Origin: Bartonella sp. M0177
GTDB lineage: Bacteria; Pseudomonadota; Alphaproteobacteria; Rhizobiales; Rhizobiaceae
NCBI RefSeq assembly: GCF_016102285.1
Contig: NZ_JACFOY010000001.1
Location: forward strand, 2,172,501 to 2,236,500
Reading direction: 5' to 3'
Length of the DNA: 64,000 bases
The translations under genes and the position numbers were made by a program. Positions 9,349 to 18,854 of this stretch are shown piece after piece; the first letter of the stretch is position 1; each line of letters begins with the position of its first letter. The notes under the pieces were generated by a model. That model worked only from the letters and a program-made list of their open reading frames with translations, was not told the DNA's origin and did not search any database.

Positions 9349-10008
9349 TCAGACCTCATCTTTCTGCCAATGTTCAAATACGGGGTAATTCTGTGTTGTT
9401 AACAATTCCACAGTTTCAGCGAGCGGCAAGCCTACAATCCCGCTATAGGAACCAGTGATTTGCAAGGCAAAACAACCGGCCCGCCCCTGAATGGCGTAAC
9501 CTCCGGCTTTTCCCTGCCATTCGCCCGACAAGAGATAGGCTTCGATAACCTCGCGCCCCAATCGTTCAAAACGCACACGGCTTTCGACAAGCTTATGATG
9601 ACTCTTCCCCTTGGCGTTAATGAGACAGACTCCGGTATAAACTTTATGCGTCCGGCCAGACAAAAGTCGCAAACATTCACGTGCTTCATCTTCATCGGCG
9701 GGTTTGGGCAGAATTTTGCGTCCGACGGCAACGACTGTATCGGCAGCAAGAACAAGCGCATGCTCGAATTCCGGCATAACACAAACGAGTTCTGCACCTC
9801 TTTGGGCTTTTTCCTTTGCCAAACGTCTTGCGAGAAAACGCGGATGCTCGAGACGCCTTGGCGTTTCGTCAATATCGGCAGGATGCAAATGATCGGGGAA
9901 AACACCAATCTGCCGGAGCAATGCCAAGCGTCTTGGCGAAGCTGAAGCAAGAACAAGCTTGGTTTTCACCTGCGGGTCTTCTTCCGGCATAACAGAATTT
10001 GTCGTCAT
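9349..10008 (-). CDS. maf: Maf family nucleoside triphosphate pyrophosphatase
   Basis: 219 residues with the Maf signatures: [18 protein letters not shown] (phosphate-binding SxSPRR), the E/R-rich segment, LAADTVV with its catalytic aspartate, [12 protein letters not shown], and [13 protein letters not shown] near the end. The family hydrolyses dTTP/UTP or m7GTP-type non-canonical nucleotides to monophosphates, clearing the pool and affecting septation when overproduced. Sub-type (YhdE or YceF) cannot be settled by eye. The start is one base after the infA stop, so the two are probably translated from one message. Confidence 0.95.
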   Translation of the reverse strand: MTTNSVMPEEDPQVKTKLVLASASPRRLALLRQIGVFPDHLHPADIDETPRRLEHPRFLARRLAKEKAQRGAELVCVMPEFEHALVLAADTVVAVGRKILPKPADEDEARECLRLLSGRTHKVYTGVCLINAKGKSHHKLVESRVRFERLGREVIEAYLLSGEWQGKAGGYAIQGRAGCFALQITGSYSGIVGLPLAETVELLTTQNYPVFEHWQKDEV

Positions 10009-10009
10009 A

Positions 10010-10228
10010 TTATTTATAACGGTAGGTTATCCTACCCTTGGTCAGGTCATAAGGTGTCATTTCCACCATAACCTTGTCTCCAGCGAGAACTCTGATGCGG
10101 TTCTTGCGCATACGCCCTGCCGTATGAGCGATAATTTCGTGATCATTGTCGAGCTTTACGCGAAACATCGCATTGGGTAAAAGCTCCGTAATCACGCCGG
10201 AAAATTCCAATACTTCTTCTTTGGCCAT
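10010..10228 (-). CDS. infA: Translation initiation factor IF-1
   Basis: 72 residues, the standard length, forming one S1-type OB fold ([61 protein letters not shown] in overlapping stretches; ends GRITYRYK). IF-1 fills the ribosomal A site during initiation and aids IF-2 and IF-3. A ribosome site AGGT lies upstream. It heads the infA-maf-yacG run. Upstream, 156 bp separate it from the phosphatase gene and may hold its promoter. Confidence 0.98.
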   Translation of the reverse strand: MAKEEVLEFSGVITELLPNAMFRVKLDNDHEIIAHTAGRMRKNRIRVLAGDKVMVEMTPYDLTKGRITYRYK

Positions 10229-10384
10229 AAATTACCTGTTTCTAGACTGTTTATTTTGATCAAAATTTGACAAACGGCAGGTGCCGCCCGTCCAGTTGGG
10301 GCGAACCTACCCTATTCTCGGCCATTTGTGAACATCTGAATCAAAAGAGCGCAATAGTTTATACGGTTTTTAAGCAAATGGGCG

Positions 10385-10831
10385 CTATTTATTGGCAAAA
10401 CGCGCCAATATCCGTTTCTTCAGATTTTCTCTGATATCCCGATAGGCATCAAGAATTTGTTCGCGCGAACCTGTTGCAAGTGCCGGATCAGGCGTTGGCC
10501 AATATTCGACATCGACCGAAAACCCGCGCATTTGTTCGAGCACTGCATGATGAGCTTGCGGCGTAAGGGTGATGGCAAGATCGAAATAGCCATCCGACAA
10601 TTCTTCCAGCCCGCGCGGATTGTGCCCTTCCATGGAAAGCCCGTCTTCGGCAATAACCGCCGCCGCAAAGGGGTCACGATTGCCTTTGACGACGCCGGCG
10701 GATGCAACATAAATATCCGGAAACATTTTGCGTGTCAGTGCCTCGGCAATGGGTGAGCGTATCGAATTTTGCCCGCAAACAAAAAGCACTGATGAAGGGC
10801 GTCTCGGTGTTGATTTATGATCTTCAGCCAT
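10385..10831 (-). CDS. Low molecular weight phosphotyrosine phosphatase family protein
   Basis: The nucleotide loop FVCGQNSIRSPIAEAL has the C-x5-R-S active site, and a PDP near the C-terminus supplies the general acid aspartate (WPTPDPA). These are the hallmarks of low-MW protein tyrosine phosphatases and thioredoxin-coupled arsenate reductases. The arsenate reductase needs two more cysteines that I do not see, so the phosphatase role is better supported. I prefer the ATG at 10831 (AAGGGTG upstream, 2 nt past the preceding stop) over one 27 bases earlier. The same neighbour order with UPF0262 and infA occurs in Brucella. Confidence 0.88.
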   Translation of the reverse strand: MAEDHKSTPRRPSSVLFVCGQNSIRSPIAEALTRKMFPDIYVASAGVVKGNRDPFAAAVIAEDGLSMEGHNPRGLEELSDGYFDLAITLTPQAHHAVLEQMRGFSVDVEYWPTPDPALATGSREQILDAYRDIRENLKKRILARFANK

Positions 10832-10833
10832 CT

Positions 10834-11304
10834 TCACCCTTTCCAGTATAGAACACAAAGAAGAGTGAAAAGCCGCCGCGCCGTTTTGAAATCCATATCT
10901 ATTTTTCCGCGTAAGCGATCTTGCAGAGTGGTTGAACCTTCATTGTGTAAGCCGCGACGCCCCATATCAATGGCCTCGATTTTTGTTGGCGTTGCAGACC
11001 GGATAGCCTCGTAATAACTGTCACAAATCAGATAATAATCTTTAACAATGCGCCGAAACGGCCCAAGCGAAAGTATATGGGTGGTTACCCATTCGCCATT
11101 TTCACGGGAAATATCGAAGACCAGACGCCTGTCAACAAGTGACAATTTCAGTTTATAGGGACCCGTTCCGGTGTCTCCCACGGGCATAAAGCTATTTTCC
11201 TCGATGAGATCGAAAATAGCAACTGCACGCTCATGCTCGACCTCGGGCGTCGAACGCCCGATGGTTTCATCAAGTTCGACATCAATGAGCCGCGCCTTCT
11301 CCAC
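10834..11304 (-). CDS. UPF0262 family protein
   Basis: 156 residues matching the conserved alphaproteobacterial UPF0262 family ([57 protein letters not shown] and [10 protein letters not shown] read across overlapping stretches). No catalytic motif or membrane segment is visible and the function is unknown. It is squeezed between hisD (20 nt) and the phosphatase gene (2 nt), so it is almost certainly in one operon with them. That context gives no specific pathway. Confidence 0.93.
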   Translation of the reverse strand: MEKARLIDVELDETIGRSTPEVEHERAVAIFDLIEENSFMPVGDTGTGPYKLKLSLVDRRLVFDISRENGEWVTTHILSLGPFRRIVKDYYLICDSYYEAIRSATPTKIEAIDMGRRGLHNEGSTTLQDRLRGKIDMDFKTARRLFTLLCVLYWKG

Positions 11305-11324
11305 ACTCCCCCTCCCTTTTCAAA

Positions 11325-12617
11325 TTAGAGATTCAATCTTATGGCAACAGACCTTCCATGGGCTTCCAGTCCTTCCGCATTGGCAAGTTCTATCGCCGAT
11401 GGTCCAAGCTTGCGTAATTCGTCTGCACCAAGTTTTAAAATCGAGCTGCGTTTCATATAATCAAGTACCGAAAGGCCGGATGAAAATCTTGCCGAACGGG
11501 CAGTTGGCAAAACGTGGTTGGAACCACCAACATAATCACCGATCACTTCCGGTGTATAACGCCCGACAAATATGGCTCCGGCATTCTGTATCAAAGGCAA
11601 AAAGCGGTCAGGGTCTTCCACTGCCAATTCAAGATGTTCCGGCGCAACACGATTGGCAAGTGGAAAGGCTTGTTCGAGATTATTGACAAGAATAACCGCA
11701 CCAAAGTCCTGCCAACTCGAAGAAGCGGTTTTACCGCGTTTCAATGTTGTCAATTGTGTTTGGACCGCCTTCATAACGTCGTTTGCAAAAGCTTCGTCAT
11801 CGGTCATGAGAATCGACTGGGCAGCAGTATCATGTTCGGCTTGAGCGAGAAGATCAGCAGCAATCCAGTCGGCATCGTTAAGCTTATCGGCAATGACCAG
11901 AACTTCCGACGGACCGGCAATCATATCAATGCCGACTTTGCCGAAAACCTGTCTTTTGGCAGCCGCAACAAAAGCATTACCGGGGCCGACAATTTTTGCC
12001 ACCGGCTTTATGGTTTTTGTACCATAGGCAAGGGCTGCCACCGCTTGCGCCCCGCCAACGCGATAAATCTCGCTCACACCGCCAAGTTTGGCTGCGGCAA
12101 GCACCAGCGGATTGAGATGTCCATCCGGTGTCGGAACAACCATGACAATACGCTCGACACCTGCAACTTTGGCCGGAACAGCATTCATCAGCACCGAACT
12201 CGGATAGCTTGCCGTACCGCCCGGCACATAAAGCCCGACCGATTGGACTGCTGTCCAGCGCCAACCGAGCTCGACACCCAGCGGATCAACAAAACGTTCA
12301 TCCTTTGGCAGTTGTTTCTGGTGGTAGACAACAATACGATCATGGGCAAGTTTCAAAGCATCAAGTGTTTTTGGCGGAACGTGCTTGACCGCTTCATCAA
12401 TTTCACTCTCGCTAATTTTCAAACCTTTTTCTTTAAGGTCTACGCGATCGAATTTTGCCGATAAGTCGATCAAAGCCTGATCACCCTGTTCGCGAACCGT
12501 TTTGATAATATCGCGCACAGTGTCATCAACACTCTGGGAAACTTCACGCTTTGAATCGAGAAATTTACGAAACTCGTTTTCGAAATTTGCCGATGATTGA
12601 CGAAGAATTTGAACCAT
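11325..12617 (-). CDS. hisD: Histidinol dehydrogenase
   Basis: 430 residues. It catalyses the last two steps of histidine synthesis, oxidising L-histidinol to histidine with two NAD+ at a zinc site. Signature segments are VGPGNAFVAAAKRQVFG, AGPSEVLVIADKLNDADW, AEHDTAAQSILMT, and APEHLEL with the catalytic Glu-His pair. The ATG is preceded by AGGAAAAAG. In this lineage hisD sits apart from the other his genes and next to UPF0262 and DUF2948, as here. No attenuator-like histidine leader is visible. Confidence 0.98.
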   Translation of the reverse strand: MVQILRQSSANFENEFRKFLDSKREVSQSVDDTVRDIIKTVREQGDQALIDLSAKFDRVDLKEKGLKISESEIDEAVKHVPPKTLDALKLAHDRIVVYHQKQLPKDERFVDPLGVELGWRWTAVQSVGLYVPGGTASYPSSVLMNAVPAKVAGVERIVMVVPTPDGHLNPLVLAAAKLGGVSEIYRVGGAQAVAALAYGTKTIKPVAKIVGPGNAFVAAAKRQVFGKVGIDMIAGPSEVLVIADKLNDADWIAADLLAQAEHDTAAQSILMTDDEAFANDVMKAVQTQLTTLKRGKTASSSWQDFGAVILVNNLEQAFPLANRVAPEHLELAVEDPDRFLPLIQNAGAIFVGRYTPEVIGDYVGGSNHVLPTARSARFSSGLSVLDYMKRSSILKLGADELRKLGPSAIELANAEGLEAHGRSVAIRLNL

Positions 12618-12638
12618 TCTTTTTCCTGTCGAAAAAAA

Positions 12639-13082
12639 TTATCTGTGATGCGGATTGGCCTTGGCCTGCCAGACAGGACCAAGGTCGGTCAATTGCGCTT
12701 CAATACATTCCACTTCAAGGCGGATTGCCGCTTCACCGGAAAAAATCAGCGTCACAATACCGGCGGGAGGAACTGTCGGCTGGAATTGCATCGTCAAAAG
12801 AGACAAAACATTGTCTTTTTTTTCACGATCGAAGCCACGCGTTTTGACACTTAGAACCCGATCGAAGCGGAGAGCCGTACGATGCCGTTCACCGGTTTTT
12901 GCACGCGAAAACAATCCCCCCTTCATCTGTTCTTCCCAAGCAAAACGGTTAAGTGCCGCTATAAAACGCTTCTCGCCACAGCGCCAGTCAAGATCGGCAA
13001 CTTTAACGACAGCATCTTGCAAATGCGCCGACAAGATCTCCAGATCCTCGTCATCCATGGCCATCAATTTCAAAAGCGGCAT
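12639..13082 (-). CDS. DUF2948 family protein
   Basis: 147 residues beginning MPLLKLMAMDDEDLEILSAH, with the conserved WRCGEKRFIAALNRFAWE block and RTALRFDRVLSVKTRGFDR. These match DUF2948, a family found beside hisD in Rhizobiales. No enzyme motif can be seen. A GGAGTGG site lies upstream of the ATG. It lies 21 nt before hisD and 57 nt after murA, consistent with one transcript. Confidence 0.92.
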   Translation of the reverse strand: MPLLKLMAMDDEDLEILSAHLQDAVVKVADLDWRCGEKRFIAALNRFAWEEQMKGGLFSRAKTGERHRTALRFDRVLSVKTRGFDREKKDNVLSLLTMQFQPTVPPAGIVTLIFSGEAAIRLEVECIEAQLTDLGPVWQAKANPHHR

Positions 13083-13139
13083 CTTACCACTCCATTCTCT
13101 TTCAATAATATCCTGTTTGCGACAGGAAAGATATTGTCA

Positions 13140-14429
13140 TTATCCGCTTATACGTTCAATCTGTGCACCACAATTTGAAAGCTTCTCTTCAAGCCGCTCG
13201 AAACCGCGGTCGAGGTGATAAACACGATTGACAGTTGTTTCTCCTTCTGCCGCAAGTCCTGCTATAACGAGAGAAACCGAGGCACGCAAATCGGTTGCCA
13301 TAACCTGTGCGCCCAATAGCCGCTCGACACCTTCAACTGTAGCCGTTTGGCCAACAAGCGAAATATGGGCACCAAGGCGGGCAAGTTCCTGAACATGCAT
13401 GAAACGGTTTTCAAAAATTGTTTCGGTGATGTGAGAGATACCTTTTGCCCTCGTCATCAACCCCATGAATTGCGCCTGCAAATCTGTCGGAAAACCCGGA
13501 AAAGGTTGTGTTTCAATATCGGTCGGAACAATATCAAGACCGTTTCTTGCAACACGGATCCCCTCTTCACTTTCTTTTATTTCCAAACCGGTTTTGGAAA
13601 GTGTATCAAGAACAGAACGCAAGTAATCGGGGCGTGCGTCTTTCAGAAGCACATCTCCACCGGTCATGGCAACCGCCATGGCATAGGTACCTGCTTCGAT
13701 ACGATCGGAAATAACCTTGACACGTGCGCCAGAAAGCCCCTCGACACCTTCGATATAAATTGTGGGTGTACCGGCACCCTTGATTTTTGCCCCCATTGCA
13801 TTGAGGCATTCGGCAAGATTGACAACTTCCGGCTCGCAAGCAGAATTATGTAAAACAGTATCGCCTCTTGCCAGAGATGCTGCCATTAACATGGTGTGCG
13901 TACCACCGACCGTCACTTTCGGAAAAGTAAATTCGGCGCCTCGCAGCCCTTTTGGTGCTTTGGCATGGACATAGCCATTCTCGATATTGATTTCTGTGCC
14001 CAATGCCTCAAGCCCTTGAAGAATAAAATCCACAGGACGTGTTCCGATTGCGCAGCCACCGGGAAGTGAAACGCAAGCTTCTCCCATGCGGGCAACCAAA
14101 GGTGCGATAACCCAGAAACTCGCCCTCATTTTTGACACAAGCTCATAGGGTGCACGTGTTGTAACAATTTGGCGGGCTGTAAAATGCACTGTTCGAGAAT
14201 AGGCGCCATCCTGATGCTGACGACGACCATTCACCGAATAGTCGACACCATGATTGCCGAGAATCCTGATAAGTTGTTCGACATCTGCCAAATGGGGTAC
14301 ATTATCCAGTGTTAATGTATCATCGGTAAGCAAAGAGGCAATCATTAACGGTAATGCTGCATTTTTTGCACCAGAAATGGGAATAACCCCGTTCAAACGA
14401 TTCCCGCCAATAATTTTTATACGATCCAT
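13140..14429 (-). CDS. murA: UDP-N-acetylglucosamine 1-carboxyvinyltransferase
   Basis: 429 residues. MurA moves enolpyruvate from PEP to UDP-GlcNAc, the first committed step of peptidoglycan synthesis in the cytoplasm. The N-terminus ([20 protein letters not shown]) and the loop [13 protein letters not shown] are diagnostic. C126 is the PEP-adduct cysteine, so the enzyme should be fosfomycin-sensitive at that residue. The C-terminal [11 protein letters not shown] is also typical. It is the first recognisable gene of the minus-strand run that continues with DUF2948 and hisD. Confidence 0.98.
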   Translation of the reverse strand: MDRIKIIGGNRLNGVIPISGAKNAALPLMIASLLTDDTLTLDNVPHLADVEQLIRILGNHGVDYSVNGRRQHQDGAYSRTVHFTARQIVTTRAPYELVSKMRASFWVIAPLVARMGEACVSLPGGCAIGTRPVDFILQGLEALGTEINIENGYVHAKAPKGLRGAEFTFPKVTVGGTHTMLMAASLARGDTVLHNSACEPEVVNLAECLNAMGAKIKGAGTPTIYIEGVEGLSGARVKVISDRIEAGTYAMAVAMTGGDVLLKDARPDYLRSVLDTLSKTGLEIKESEEGIRVARNGLDIVPTDIETQPFPGFPTDLQAQFMGLMTRAKGISHITETIFENRFMHVQELARLGAHISLVGQTATVEGVERLLGAQVMATDLRASVSLVIAGLAAEGETTVNRVYHLDRGFERLEEKLSNCGAQIERISG

Positions 14430-14547
14430 CCGTTAAGACCTTTCTTTGTTTTGCGATTGGTAGCAATCGTCCGGTTTATCCATTCGGCCTGTAAGGACAA
14501 AAGGTGGCACAAACAGGACTTGAAATTAAAAAATAAAAAAAACCGGA

Positions 14548-14709
14548 TTATTTTACCGGTACACCTTGCGGATGTTCTGCCTCGTCGTGGCTTGTCTTTT
14601 CGCGCATTTCTTCGCGTTCGCGCGCTTGTTGTTTGCGCCTAACAAGATTGGCGCGCAATTGTTGCGCCAAACGTTTTTGGCGACGTTCCTCAGCGATTGA
14701 ATCTGCCAT
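14548..14709 (-). CDS. Small basic hypothetical protein
   Basis: A 53-codon frame beginning MADSIAEERRQKRLAQQLRA and ending HPQGVPVK. It is dominated by Arg, Lys, Gln and Glu and would form one long charged helix (AEERRQKRLAQQLRANLVRR, then QQAREREEMREK). Codon use resembles the neighbours. The only in-frame ATG is at 14709; an AGG lies directly next to it, which is too close for an ideal ribosome site. It lies 118 bp upstream of murA on the same strand. It resembles small charged alphaproteobacterial proteins (DUF4169-like), but I cannot confirm the family. Confidence 0.55.
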   Translation of the reverse strand: MADSIAEERRQKRLAQQLRANLVRRKQQAREREEMREKTSHDEAEHPQGVPVK

Positions 14710-14878
14710 CCTTCAAACCTGTTGAATATTCTAAAAAAACGGTTCCGGTCATAACACCATGTTAAAAAAATTGCCAGCCAAAGAATATTGCCTTGATTTT
14801 TCTTATGAGAAACGTGAATGTCCGCTTGCCTATTTCTTTACAATGTGGCAGAACGCCGCCCGAAAACTATTTTTCTTA

Positions 14879-14953
<75 letters not shown>

Positions 14954-15320
14954 GTATTCAGTTCCACTCGCAATCTGTGATATTCACTGCCGAAACAAGC
15001 CAAATAAGCGGCAGGCCGATTGCATCAGTACTTTCAAAAATCAATATGGCAACCGGAAATTACGTGAAAACCGGTTCGCTCTCTCGTCCCCCATTCATTG
15101 TCAATAATCACCACAATTCATGATCATAAAAGACAATAAAGATGGAGAAGACAAGCAATGGAAGTTCGAAGTGGGGTCACTCTCCAATTCTGATGAATTG
15201 CCGGACATTTATGATTTTTATACGTTTTTGATCATCAGACTTTTTTGATCACCGGATTACCGTCCAAAAGCTTAGTCACAACAGAAACGGTTTTGTTAAA
15301 ATAATTTAACAGAAGAGAGA
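14954..15320. other. Gene-free region after tRNA-Thr
   Basis: No open frame with protein-like composition. Two near-identical TTTTTTGATCA-type stretches occur around 15222-15252. The region should contain the promoter for the downstream leader ORF and transpeptidase, but I cannot place one with confidence. Confidence 0.35.
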
Positions 15321-15416
15321 ATGGAACATGCCTTTTTCCTGCCGTCAAATTGGTCTAGAGATGGCACTTTCTCTATTCAGCCGAATTTTGCCAATATAGG
15401 TTCGTACGGTTCGTAA
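15321..15416 (+). CDS. Candidate 31-codon leader ORF coupled to the L,D-transpeptidase gene
   Basis: ATG at 15321 has a purine-rich site (AGAAGAGAGA) immediately upstream. The frame (MEHAFFLPSN...) ends in TAA at 15414-15416, and that stop shares its last base with the transpeptidase ATG in a TAATG junction. The downstream gene has no visible Shine-Dalgarno of its own. Termination-reinitiation would explain how it is translated. It could be chance, since the peptide matches nothing I know. Confidence 0.35.
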   Translation: MEHAFFLPSNWSRDGTFSIQPNFANIGSYGS

Positions 15417-16717
15417 TGTTTCATATTTCTTCAGTTTCCAATTTGACAATTGCTCTTGTCATGGCATCGCTCCCTTCTGTTTATGCAAACGGAACAAGCA
15501 CAACACAAAGTGACGAACCAATCGAACTGGCACAACTTTACGACCCCTCCGATTTGCCGCGTCATCGCCAGCAATTGCGCGTTTATCGCGATCAATATGG
15601 TCGGCGCATCTATGTCGATGAAAATGGACAGGTTGTTCGTGTGGAAGAGCCGGAAAATTATCCCCAAGGTGTGACGCCGCCACCTTATGGAACAAACAAT
15701 CAGGGACCGATAGAAGGTGGCGCGCCTTATGATCAGGATGTGCCCGAAGCACCCGACGCCAAGCCTTATCGTGGCGGTGGCCAAACTGATCAGCCCTCTT
15801 CCAGAAAAACTACCCCCCATTATCAGGCTGGCGAAATGCCGACCGAACATACCCCCGCAATCAATGTTCCGAAAGGACGTGAAACAGTTGCTGCTGTCCA
15901 GATTTTGATGGACCGACTGGGCTCCTCACCAGGGGCAATCGATGGTTTGGCCGGTAGCAATTTCGATAAAGCTGCCGCTGCCGCAAGTGAAATCAGTGGT
16001 CGTTTTATTGATCCCAATGACAAACAACGTCTGGATGCGGCTCTACAATCGACCGGCGGGCCTGCCTTTACGCAATATACGATTACTGAAAGCGATTTGA
16101 ACCGCCAATATGTCTCTTCTATTCCTGCCGATTATGCTATGAAAGCGCAGATGCCCGCCATGGCCTATACATCGGTTAGAGAAATGTTGGCAGAGCGTTT
16201 TCATATTGATGAAACGTTCTTGCAGGAACTCAATCCGCAAGCCCGTTTTTCCCGTGCTGGCGAAACGATAAAGGTTCCCAATCTGGTTTTACCGAAACGC
16301 GAAAGTGTCGACCGGATTGTTGCCGACAAGGCCCGCAAACAAGTGCGCGGTTATAATGCGGAAGGCAGGCTTGTTGTCGCTTATCCGGCAACAATCGGCT
16401 CGTCTGACAACCCCTCGCCATCGGGCACCGTACAAGTCGAGCGCATCGCTTTTAATCCGAACTATACTTATAACCCGAAGGTCAATTTCAAACAGGGAAG
16501 CAATAATGAAATATTGACTATTCCCCCCGGCCCCAACGGACCAGTCGGAACAGTCTGGATAGCTCTTTCAAAACCGACCTATGGTATTCACGGAACGCCC
16601 GATCCTTCGCGAATCGGAAAAACGTCAAGCCATGGCTGTATCCGTCTGACAAATTGGGATGCCGAAGAATTGGCAAAATTGGTAAAGCCCGGTGTGGTTG
16701 TCCACTTTACCGATTAA
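15416..16717 (+). CDS. L,D-transpeptidase (YkuD family)
   Basis: 433 residues. An N-terminal signal peptide (ALVMASLPSVYA) is followed by a Pro/Gly/Gln-rich linker (to about 150). Next come a peptidoglycan-binding-like segment (VAAVQILMDRLGSSPGAIDG), a degenerate LysM-like region (MLAERFHIDETFLQELNP, RAGETIKVPN) and the YkuD catalytic domain. That domain contains YGIHGTPDPSRIG and SSHGCIRLTNWD with catalytic His406 and Cys408. The enzyme makes 3-3 peptide cross-links or anchors outer-membrane proteins to peptidoglycan in the periplasm. The start is uncertain because there is no ribosome site; translation may depend on the overlapping leader ORF. Confidence 0.93.
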   Translation: MFHISSVSNLTIALVMASLPSVYANGTSTTQSDEPIELAQLYDPSDLPRHRQQLRVYRDQYGRRIYVDENGQVVRVEEPENYPQGVTPPPYGTNNQGPIEGGAPYDQDVPEAPDAKPYRGGGQTDQPSSRKTTPHYQAGEMPTEHTPAINVPKGRETVAAVQILMDRLGSSPGAIDGLAGSNFDKAAAAASEISGRFIDPNDKQRLDAALQSTGGPAFTQYTITESDLNRQYVSSIPADYAMKAQMPAMAYTSVREMLAERFHIDETFLQELNPQARFSRAGETIKVPNLVLPKRESVDRIVADKARKQVRGYNAEGRLVVAYPATIGSSDNPSPSGTVQVERIAFNPNYTYNPKVNFKQGSNNEILTIPPGPNGPVGTVWIALSKPTYGIHGTPDPSRIGKTSSHGCIRLTNWDAEELAKLVKPGVVVHFTD

Positions 16718-16770
16718 TGTTTTGATAATTGATCAGTTGATCAGAAATTTGAAAAAGATAAAGAGCGGTT

Positions 16771-18768
16771 TTATATCCGGTTAAACGGCCAGAAATTGAA
16801 AAACCGCTTTTTGGCCAAAGCATGAATTGCTGATTGAATTTCTGCCAAAGCATCATCGCATCGTTTGAGTGCTTTTTTATCATCATCGGCGAGCGCCACG
16901 ACACGGAGTTCGTTAACCAGTCCGGCTGCTTTTTCCAGTAATGGTTTTGCCGCCTTTTTTGGCACTTTCTGCGCCCAGTCTTTAAGCATCAGTGCATAGC
17001 TGCGCTTGATATTCGCGAGCTTGTTCGGCCTGTTTTTCAACTCTGGCGAAACGACGAGCTTTTCATAAATTGCTTGTGATTTGCCGAAAGCTTCAACCAC
17101 ATTGCCGAATGACCCCAAACGCCACAAAACAAGTGCGTGATGGGAATGGGCTTCCAATTGTTCATCCATATTATCAAAAGGTTCATTCCCTATGCTGATA
17201 AATGCTGTTTCAATGGCGCTATTGGCCGCTTTGAGCAAATCGACCGGAGTTATCGAATCTTTCCGCCTTGCCATGGAATAGAGAACATGAGCCAAATTGC
17301 TATAAAGCCGAAAAAGTTCGTTTTTATCCTTGGCGGGATCAAGCTTGGCAATTGCCAGGCGGAAGTCCAGTTCGGACTGTTTGAGCCATATCAAACCTTG
17401 ATGACCTTTTTCGTCTTCACCAAGACGGGCGCGGGCAAGAGCACGCCATTGCAAAATCCGGTTAAAGAGTTTGGCGTTTTGCTGGCCTTTAATCGTTTCC
17501 AGAACTTCATTATAAAGTTTTACAGCTTCCCGTAACAGTTCACCGCGCTTTTCCGGCACTTCTATATTGGACGCCGCCTGAAGGGCCGCGCCCAATTCGA
17601 TAAAATAGGAAAGCCAATCAAGCGGACGAGCCAATTTTATTTCTTTGCCAGTAGCGTTACGCAAGGCAGCAATTGCTTGATATCTTTTTTCAAGTTCCTG
17701 AGAAGGAACGGACGCAAAATTGGCAAGCTGGGTCAGATCTTTTCCCAAATTGCCATAGGTCATCGCCAGTCCCAGCGTTTCACTCTTATCTTTGAGAAGA
17801 TCAATATTGGAGCGATAAAGTGCGACCGATTTTTCAAGAAGCGCAATGGCACTGTCCCGATCTTTCTGCTGGGCGAAAAGCGCGAGAGCCAATGCCGTCT
17901 CGTTTTGAAGACGGCTCAACGCTTGTACACTCCCGTCGTCTTTAAACGTCGCACTGGAATTTTCGAAAGCTTTCAATGCTTTTTCCATGAGCCCGAGATT
18001 GGCTGGCGTGTCCATTGTTGCCCGTTGCATCAAGGCCCGTCCCATCTCGAAATAAACATAGGAAATATCCTGAGGTTGGTCATCCTCATCAAAGAAGCTC
18101 AGCGCCGTTTCAAAACGTTCAATAGCAAGGTCGAAAAAATCCCTTGCTTTTTCGACCGGTTCGATTCGTGCCAATTGGGCGGCGACCAGCGCACTTGCCG
18201 AAACCGCAAGCGACCAGTAATGGAAATTTTCTTTTGCACGTAAAATAGCAATGGCTTCATTGAATGCATCCAATGCCAATTTCAATCTTTCTTCACGCGG
18301 TCTTGAAAAATCGATATCCGAAAGTGCGCGATAGACATGGCCTTTTTCTGTTAAAATGAGCGCCCGATCAAACGCACCTTTCTTTTTTGGCAGCGCTCTA
18401 CAGACTTCATCAAGTAAAGAAAGTCCGCGTTTAAGCCGCAAAATAGCAATTTCCCCCTCTTCGCGCAGCGCATAATTGCGTAAACACCGCACATAAGAAA
18501 CAATGATCCCGCCCCAACGACTAAAATTACGTTTGCGGGTAAAAACCTGTAAAGCTTTTTCGAAACCCGATGCTGCCTCATTATAGTGGGAAAGCGCATC
18601 ATCATCACTGTCTTCGGCATCTGCAAGTGCTAACAAAGCTTCGGAAAGTTCTATATGAGCTTCTGCCCATGCAGTATTGTTATCGGCACGCTTTTTAAGC
18701 GATAATGCCAAATCTGCATCCTCAACCTTCTGGCGAAGTGTTTTTTTGCTGTCACTATCCAAGGCCAA
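16771..18768 (-). CDS. Large TPR-like helical repeat protein of unknown function
   Basis: 665 residues with no signal peptide and almost entirely alpha-helical. It contains repeated TPR-like units such as ALSHYNEAASGFEKALQVFT, LALDAFNEAIAILRAKENFH, FFDLAIERFETALSFFDEDD and SAIALLEKSVALYRSNIDLL. The last residues are basic and aromatic (AKKRFFNFWPFNRI), which could touch a membrane. No enzyme domain is fused to it. It lies alone between the L,D-transpeptidase (convergent) and the divergent sirtuin gene. TPR proteins are scaffolds, and the partner here is unknown. The long spaced repeats resemble those in rhizobial hypothetical proteins. Confidence 0.82.
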   Translation of the reverse strand: MALDSDSKKTLRQKVEDADLALSLKKRADNNTAWAEAHIELSEALLALADAEDSDDDALSHYNEAASGFEKALQVFTRKRNFSRWGGIIVSYVRCLRNYALREEGEIAILRLKRGLSLLDEVCRALPKKKGAFDRALILTEKGHVYRALSDIDFSRPREERLKLALDAFNEAIAILRAKENFHYWSLAVSASALVAAQLARIEPVEKARDFFDLAIERFETALSFFDEDDQPQDISYVYFEMGRALMQRATMDTPANLGLMEKALKAFENSSATFKDDGSVQALSRLQNETALALALFAQQKDRDSAIALLEKSVALYRSNIDLLKDKSETLGLAMTYGNLGKDLTQLANFASVPSQELEKRYQAIAALRNATGKEIKLARPLDWLSYFIELGAALQAASNIEVPEKRGELLREAVKLYNEVLETIKGQQNAKLFNRILQWRALARARLGEDEKGHQGLIWLKQSELDFRLAIAKLDPAKDKNELFRLYSNLAHVLYSMARRKDSITPVDLLKAANSAIETAFISIGNEPFDNMDEQLEAHSHHALVLWRLGSFGNVVEAFGKSQAIYEKLVVSPELKNRPNKLANIKRSYALMLKDWAQKVPKKAAKPLLEKAAGLVNELRVVALADDDKKALKRCDDALAEIQSAIHALAKKRFFNFWPFNRI

Positions 18769-18854
18769 GTGAACGATTCCTTTTATAAATTTAATCTTTG
18801 TAACATACGCGTTTCTGGTAAAAGAGAAATAACCTTGTCACGGGTGAGTAACAA

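Noticed and set aside
11514-12464. 316-codon plus-strand frame opposite hisD
   Set aside because: It mirrors the hisD codon pattern and shows no domain or ribosome site.
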